64,000 nt of DNA, taken from NCBI GenBank assembly GCA_001899285.1, contig MKWA01000010.1:62001-126000 (forward strand). The letters run 5' to 3'. A model generated the notes under the pieces. It saw only the letters and a program-made list of their open reading frames with translations. It made no database searches and was not told where the DNA came from. Position numbers and translations under genes: made by a program. Shown here piece by piece: positions 59,488-64,000 of this stretch (positions within the stretch are counted from its first letter, which is position 1; each line of letters begins with the position of its first letter). This DNA is from Rhizobiales bacterium 64-17 (GTDB lineage: Bacteria > Pseudomonadota > Alphaproteobacteria > Rhizobiales > Xanthobacteraceae).

Positions 59488-60609
59488 ATGCCGAAATCGC
59501 CCTCGCTCAAAAACTTCCGCCGCATCGTCATCAAGGTCGGCTCGTCGCTGCTGGTCGACAGCGCCGCCGGCCGGATCAAGCGCGCGTGGCTGACCTCGCT
59601 GGCCGAGGACATCGCCCAGTTGCATAAGGACAAGCGCGACGTGCTCGTCGTGTCGTCGGGCTCGATCGCACTCGGCCGCGCGGTGCTCAAGCTCCCGGCC
59701 GGTCCGCTCAAACTCGAGGAGAGCCAGGCCGCCGCCGCCGTCGGTCAGATCGCGCTGGCGCGCACCTGGTCGGAAGTGCTCGGCGCGCACGACATCACCG
59801 CCGGTCAGGTGCTGGTGACGCTGTCGGACACGGAAGAGCGCCGCCGCTATCTCAATGCGCGCTCGACCATCAACCGACTGCTGAAATGGCGCGCGGTGCC
59901 GGTGATCAACGAGAACGACACGGTGGCGACCACCGAGATCCGGTTCGGCGACAACGACCGGCTCGGCGCGCGCGTCGCCACCATGGTCAGCGCCGATTTG
60001 TTGATCCTGCTGTCCGACATTGACGGCCTGTACGACAAGCCGCCCGGACCGAACCGCGACGCCAGGCTCATCCCGCTGGTGGAGCGCATCACGCCGGAGA
60101 TCGAGGCGATGGCCGGCGTGTCGCATTCTGCCACCGCGCGTGGCGGCATGATCACCAAGATCGAAGCGGCGAAGATCGCCACCACCGCCGGCACGCATAT
60201 GGTGATCGCACCGGGCCATGTGAAAAATCCCGTCGGCAGCATTGGCAAGGGCGGCGTCTGCACCTGGTTCATGACACCGGCGAATCCGGTGACGTCGCGC
60301 AAGAAGTGGATCGCCGGATCACTGGAGCCGCGCGGCACGCTGCTGATCGATGCCGGCGCGGTTGCGGCGCTACGCCGGGGCAAGAGCCTGCTCGCAGCGG
60401 GCGTCACGCGCATCGAAGGCCAGTTCGGGCGCGGCGATGCGGTGCTGATCCGCGGCCCGGACGGCGCCGAGATCGGCCGCGGACTGATCGGCTACGACGC
60501 CGACGAAGCGCAGGCGATCCGCGGCAAGGGCTCGTCGGACATCCTCACCATCCTCGGCGCCGGCGGCCGGGCCGAGATGATCCATCGCGACGATCTTGTC
60601 CTGGGATGA
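59488..60609 (+). CDS. proB: Glutamate 5-kinase
   Basis: 373 residues from ATG 59488. The amino acid kinase domain includes [33 protein letters not shown] and [13 protein letters not shown]; the C-terminal PUA domain follows at about 280-365 ([23 protein letters not shown]). First step of proline synthesis from glutamate. The gene lies 117 bases after obgE and is followed by a terminator; proA is about 900 bases downstream. Confidence 0.97.
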   Translation: MPKSPSLKNFRRIVIKVGSSLLVDSAAGRIKRAWLTSLAEDIAQLHKDKRDVLVVSSGSIALGRAVLKLPAGPLKLEESQAAAAVGQIALARTWSEVLGAHDITAGQVLVTLSDTEERRRYLNARSTINRLLKWRAVPVINENDTVATTEIRFGDNDRLGARVATMVSADLLILLSDIDGLYDKPPGPNRDARLIPLVERITPEIEAMAGVSHSATARGGMITKIEAAKIATTAGTHMVIAPGHVKNPVGSIGKGGVCTWFMTPANPVTSRKKWIAGSLEPRGTLLIDAGAVAALRRGKSLLAAGVTRIEGQFGRGDAVLIRGPDGAEIGRGLIGYDADEAQAIRGKGSSDILTILGAGGRAEMIHRDDLVLG

Positions 60610-61110
60610 CTTGGCGCGTGCTCGCGGGAGCGTGATGGGAACCAGATGCGGTTTCGCGCTTTGATAAAGCGCGACGCAGTTTGGAAAGGTGCTTCAGGCG
60701 GGCGCCTAACCGGTGAAGGCGATTGACCGATCGCCCTTAAACCCCGGCCCCAGGGCCGGGGTTTTTGCGTGACCCGGATCACATCCCCAAAAATGGTTTG
60801 GCCCAAAAATGGTTTGGGGAGCCGACCGGGGCTCCCCAAAGACAAACGCGAACGCAACGCAGACTCAACGCAACAAACTCAAACGCAACGACTTCACGCA
60901 ACTCTTTGCACGCCAACGCCACACGCAACGAACGCGACAGCACAACGCGAATGCAACACCGGCGGACTCGAACACCAACAACGCCGGAACAACACGACTC
61001 GGCCAGCGGCCGACCTGAGGGCGGTTGACCACCCGACCGCGGCGAAATCAGGGCAGGGAGTCCGCTTGCGCCGAAAGTCGAACGGCGTTCTCCACAGGCC
61101 CGGTCAAGGG
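60610..61110. other. Intergenic region proB to small gene: terminator, short tandem repeat and AC-rich tract
   Basis: After the terminator, an exact repeat CCCAAAAATGGTTTGG occurs twice (about 60,786-60,816). From about 60,840 to 60,990 the plus strand is unusually rich in ACGCAAC-like A/C words with few T or G. No coding frame is convincing; a transcribed leader or decayed sequence are both possible. Confidence 0.5.
60739..60768 (+). terminator. Rho-independent terminator after proB
   Basis: AAACCCCGGCCC and GGGCCGGGGTTT (60,739-60,750 and 60,753-60,764) form a strong 12-base stem with a 2-base loop, followed by TT in the terminating T-run. It lies about 130 bases after the proB stop. Confidence 0.9.
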
Positions 61111-61305
61111 TCAGCGGCGGCGGGTCGGCCGCCGGCCCTGCACCCGGCGTCCCGGCCGGCTTTTGGCCGGCGCGGCCGGCAATTCCATCAGGGTTCCATC
61201 GGGGAACTCGATATAGCGGGAGAATCCGCCACCCAGACGGCCTTCGACGATATATTTGGTGCCTTCGGGCAAACGCGCCGGAAGACGGCTCGAATACGCG
61301 GCCAT
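61111..61305 (-). CDS. Small basic hypothetical protein upstream of proA
   Basis: 64 residues from ATG 61303-61305, with a strong GGAGGAG site six bases before it. AAYSSRLPARLPEGTKYIVEGR and FSRYIEFPDGTLMEL give a short beta-rich core, and the C-terminal third is Arg/Pro-rich, suggesting nucleic-acid binding. No named family. The longer frame to 61518 is not supported. It is divergent from proA. Confidence 0.7.
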   Translation of the reverse strand: MAAYSSRLPARLPEGTKYIVEGRLGGGFSRYIEFPDGTLMELPAAPAKSRPGRRVQGRRPTRRR

Positions 61306-61501
61306 GAAACTCCTCCGCATCTGGCAACCTTCGGTCTGGCTGCAACCTTCGCGGGTCAATGTGTAGGCCGGACGACAGTTTCGCGGCAGCGGCGGGGCGG
61401 TGCGGGTTATCCCCATAATCCCCGTATTACCCCGGTCTCGCGGTGGTTCCGGCGACGTGATAGGAAACAGCCACGAGACAGCCGGCCGGACTTTGCGCGC
61501 G

Positions 61502-62794
61502 ATGACGACCCCACTCAAACCTATTGAAAAGACTGATGGATTGACCGCCGTGATGGGCGATCTCGGCCGTCAGGCGCGGGCCGCCGCGCGGGTGCTGGCG
61601 CTCGCCCCGGCGGCGCAGAAGGATCAGGCGCTCGCCGCCATGGCGCAGGCGATCCGCGACCAGCAGGCGGCGATTCTCGCCGCCAATGCCGAGGACGTCG
61701 CCGCCGCCAAGGCGGCCGGAATTTCCGGGGCGTTGCTCGACCGGCTGGTGCTCGACGACAAGCGCGTCGCCGCCATGGCCGAAGGCATCGACGTGATCCG
61801 CGCGCTGGCCGACCCGGTCGGCCATGTCACCGAGCGCTGGACGCGGCCCAACGGCATGACCATCGAGCGCGTGCGTGTGCCGATCGGCGTCATCGGCATC
61901 ATCTATGAGAGCCGCCCGAACGTGACGGCGGATGCCGGCGCGCTCTGTATCAAGGCCGGCAATGCCGCGATCCTGCGCGGCGGCTCCGACAGCTTCCGTT
62001 CCTCGCGCGCGATCCAGGCAGCGCTCGCCGCCGGGCTGCGCGCCGCAGGTCTTCCCGAGGCGGCGATCCAGCTCGTCCCCACCCGCGACCGCGCCGCCGT
62101 CGGCATGATGCTCACCGGCCTCGACGGCGCGATCGAGGTGATCGTCCCGCGCGGCGGCAAGAGCCTGGTCGAGCGCGTGCAGGCGGAAGCGCGCGTGCCG
62201 GTATTCGCGCATCTCGAAGGCGTCAACCACGTCTATGTCGACAAGGCGGCCGATCCGGCGATGGCGATGACCATCGTGCGCAACGCCAAGCTGCGCCGCA
62301 CCGGCGTCTGCGGCGCGGCGGAGACGCTGCTGGTCGACAAGGCCGCCCCGGCACAGGAATTGAAGCAACTGGTCGACATGCTGCTCGACGCCGGCTGCGA
62401 GGTGCGCGGCGACGCCGCGACGCAAGCCGTCGATGCGCGCGTCAAGCCGGCGCGCGACGACGACTGGTCAACCGAATATCTCGACGCGATCATCGCCGCG
62501 AAAGTCGTTGATGGCGTCGACGGCGCGATCGCGCATATCGATCGCTACGGCTCGCATCACACCGATGCGATCGTCACCCAGGATCAGGCCACGGCCGACA
62601 AGTTTCTCAACGAGGTCGATTCCGCCATCGTCCTGCACAACGCCTCGACGCAATTCGCCGACGGCGGCGAATTCGGCTTCGGCGCGGAGATCGGCATCGC
62701 CACCGGCAAGCTGCACGCACGCGGCCCGGTCGGCGTGGAGCAGTTGACGAGCTTCAAATACCGGGTGCGGGGCACGGGCCAGATCCGGCCGTGA
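61502..62794 (+). CDS. proA: Gamma-glutamyl phosphate reductase
   Basis: 430 residues from ATG 61502. The aldehyde dehydrogenase-type fold shows [39 protein letters not shown], and [14 protein letters not shown] with the catalytic Cys. Converts glutamyl-5-phosphate to the semialdehyde. An insertion of about 10 residues after [14 protein letters not shown] ([12 protein letters not shown]) is of alphaproteobacterial type. Its stop overlaps nadD (GTGA). Confidence 0.97.
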   Translation: MTTPLKPIEKTDGLTAVMGDLGRQARAAARVLALAPAAQKDQALAAMAQAIRDQQAAILAANAEDVAAAKAAGISGALLDRLVLDDKRVAAMAEGIDVIRALADPVGHVTERWTRPNGMTIERVRVPIGVIGIIYESRPNVTADAGALCIKAGNAAILRGGSDSFRSSRAIQAALAAGLRAAGLPEAAIQLVPTRDRAAVGMMLTGLDGAIEVIVPRGGKSLVERVQAEARVPVFAHLEGVNHVYVDKAADPAMAMTIVRNAKLRRTGVCGAAETLLVDKAAPAQELKQLVDMLLDAGCEVRGDAATQAVDARVKPARDDDWSTEYLDAIIAAKVVDGVDGAIAHIDRYGSHHTDAIVTQDQATADKFLNEVDSAIVLHNASTQFADGGEFGFGAEIGIATGKLHARGPVGVEQLTSFKYRVRGTGQIRP

Positions 62795-63450
62795 GTATTT
62801 TTCCGCCTCACGCGCCGGGCCTGAAGATCGGGCTGTTCGGCGGCACGTTCGATCCGCCGCACGACGCGCATCTCGGCGCGGCGCTGCTGGCGATGAAGAA
62901 GATCGGCCTCGACCGCGTCTGGTGGCTGGTGACGCCCGGCAATCCGCTGAAGAACACCAGCGGCCTCGCGCCGCTCGCGCAACGCATCGCCGCCGCCAAG
63001 GCACTGACGCATCATCCGCGCATCGACGTCACCGGCCTCGAGGCCGAGATCAATACGCGCTACACTTACGACACGGTGCATTATCTCGTGCATCGTTTTC
63101 CGCGCGTGCGCTTCGTCTGGATCATGGGCGCGGACAATCTGCGCCACTTCCACCGCTGGCAGAACTGGCGCGGCATCGCCAATCTGGTGCCGATCGCGGT
63201 GATCGACCGGCTCGGCCCGAGCCTCTACGCGCCGGGCGGCGTCGCCGGTCAGGCACTGGCCCGGTTCCGTATTCCCGAATCCAAGTTGCGCAGCCTGCCG
63301 GACCGCAAGCCGCCGGCCTGGGCCTATCTGCATGGCTTGAAATCGCCGCTGTCGTCCACCGCGCTACGCGCGCTGCGCCGCAAGGGTGACGATCCCAAGC
63401 AGGGCGACAAAAGCGGCGATGGCACCGACGGTGCCGAATTGCTATCCTGA
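62791..63450 (+). CDS. nadD: Nicotinate-nucleotide adenylyltransferase
   Basis: 219 residues, GTG start overlapping the proA stop. [22 protein letters not shown] is the (H/T)xGH-type nucleotidyl-transferase motif of Nad[24 protein letters not shown] and the closing [14 protein letters not shown] (the ISSTxIR equivalent) confirm it. Makes deamido-NAD+ in NAD synthesis. In rhizobia it is followed by rsfS as here. Confidence 0.96.
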   Translation: MSIFPPHAPGLKIGLFGGTFDPPHDAHLGAALLAMKKIGLDRVWWLVTPGNPLKNTSGLAPLAQRIAAAKALTHHPRIDVTGLEAEINTRYTYDTVHYLVHRFPRVRFVWIMGADNLRHFHRWQNWRGIANLVPIAVIDRLGPSLYAPGGVAGQALARFRIPESKLRSLPDRKPPAWAYLHGLKSPLSSTALRALRRKGDDPKQGDKSGDGTDGAELLS

Positions 63451-63991
63451 CGGCGGTTGTCGCCGTCGAACCGACCGAGTTCAGCAAGGACCGAACACCC
63501 TGTCCAAATCCGCGCTTCCGCGGGCGAAGCAAAAGAAGCCCGCAACCGCTGCGAAAAAAAGCAGCGCCAAGCCGAGCCGCCCGAAGACGGGCAGCGCCAA
63601 GAAACCAGCCGCGAAAAAATCCGCCGTCGCCGCGCCTGAGGCAGCCGATCTGCGCGCCGCGCAGGAAACGCTGCGCATCGTCCTCAAGAGCCTCGACGAC
63701 ATGAAGGCGGAAGACAGCGTGACCATCGACCTCGCCGGCAAGACCTCGATCGGCGACTACATGGTGGTGTCGTCCGGCCGCTCGCAGCGCCATGTCGCCA
63801 GCATCGCCGACGAGATCACCAGGAACTTGAAAAAGGCCGGCCGCCACGGCGTGCACAGCGAAGGCAAGCAGATCGCCGACTGGGTGCTGATCGACGCCGG
63901 CGACGTGATCGTGCATGTGTTCCGGCCCGAGGTCCGCGCCTTCTACAATATCGAGAAGATGTGGTCGCAGCCGGAGCGGCGCGCTGACTGA
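63419..63991 (+). CDS. rsfS: Ribosome silencing factor RsfS
   Basis: About 190 residues. The RsfS domain (about 100-185) is clear: LRIVLKSLDDMKAEDSVTIDLAGK, YMVVSSGRSQRHVASIADEI, IADWVLIDAGDVIVHVFRPEVRAFYNIEKMW. It blocks association of the ribosomal subunits by binding L14. The start is uncertain: ATG 63419 or 63386 overlap nadD, whereas the Lys/Ala-rich extension could begin at a CTG at 63500, which has AAGGA eight bases upstream. The end lies 9 bases from the window edge. Confidence 0.9.
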   Translation: MAPTVPNCYPDGGCRRRTDRVQQGPNTLSKSALPRAKQKKPATAAKKSSAKPSRPKTGSAKKPAAKKSAVAAPEAADLRAAQETLRIVLKSLDDMKAEDSVTIDLAGKTSIGDYMVVSSGRSQRHVASIADEITRNLKKAGRHGVHSEGKQIADWVLIDAGDVIVHVFRPEVRAFYNIEKMWSQPERRAD

Positions 63992-64000
63992 GGCACCGGC

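Overview
The window reads as chromosome of an alphaproteobacterium of the Hyphomicrobiales (Rhizobiales), probably close to Bradyrhizobium or the Xanthobacteraceae. Supporting signs are the high G+C content, the run rplU-rpmA-GNAT-EamA-obgE-proB-proA-nadD-rsfS at the right end, an IalB-family protein, many orphan Bug/TctC solute-binding proteins and a giant Gly-rich autotransporter. No database search was possible, so the genus is inferred.

Layout. (1) 1-10,134: an aromatic/organic-acid catabolic locus on the minus strand, with a thioesterase (cut by the window edge), a CoA-ester-type flavin hydroxylase, an aryl-AMP/CoA ligase, a Liv-type binding protein, a maleate isomerase, a 4,5-dihydroxyphthalate-decarboxylase-like protein, two Bug-type binding proteins, a VOC dioxygenase-like protein and a small partner. 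A divergent TetR regulator (5161-5850) sits in the middle. (2) 10,286-22,416: a small membrane protein, IalB, an autotransporter of about 2,670 residues, and a NarX/NarL-type two-component pair. (3) 22,915-52,456: two genomic islands in tandem at tRNA-Ser(CGA). A short piece of the 3' end of the tRNA gene occurs three times (22,915, 36,213, 52,442), and each island has its own P4-type integrase next to one copy. (4) 52,442-64,000: tRNA-Ser, a KdpD/KdpE-like two-component pair and the housekeeping run.

Island 1 (22.9-36.2 kb) carries int1, a four-gene TIR/SLOG cluster, an AlpA-AlpA-Rep replication/excision module, and a membrane metallophosphoesterase module. The TIR/SLOG cluster (24.7-28.2 kb) has a ThsB-type TIR, a second larger TIR protein, a stand-alone SLOG protein, and an unknown protein with an HEPN-like R-x4-H motif. 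It resembles Thoeris but has no SIR2-type ThsA. It lies inside a nested, decayed element: a 16-bp direct repeat from the int1 3' end flanks it, and the two ends of a broken integrase lie on either side of it.

Island 2 (36.2-52.4 kb) looks phage-satellite-like. It has a primase-polymerase/helicase, small and large terminase subunits with several unknown small genes but no recognisable capsid or tail genes, an excisionase, an iteron-like array with a perfect hairpin, and a complete type II restriction-modification unit (C protein, NgoMIV/Cfr10I-like nuclease, C5 methylase, Vsr).

The most interesting part is the TIR-TIR-SLOG-unknown cluster. The metallophosphoesterase module of island 1 and the iteron array of island 2 come next.
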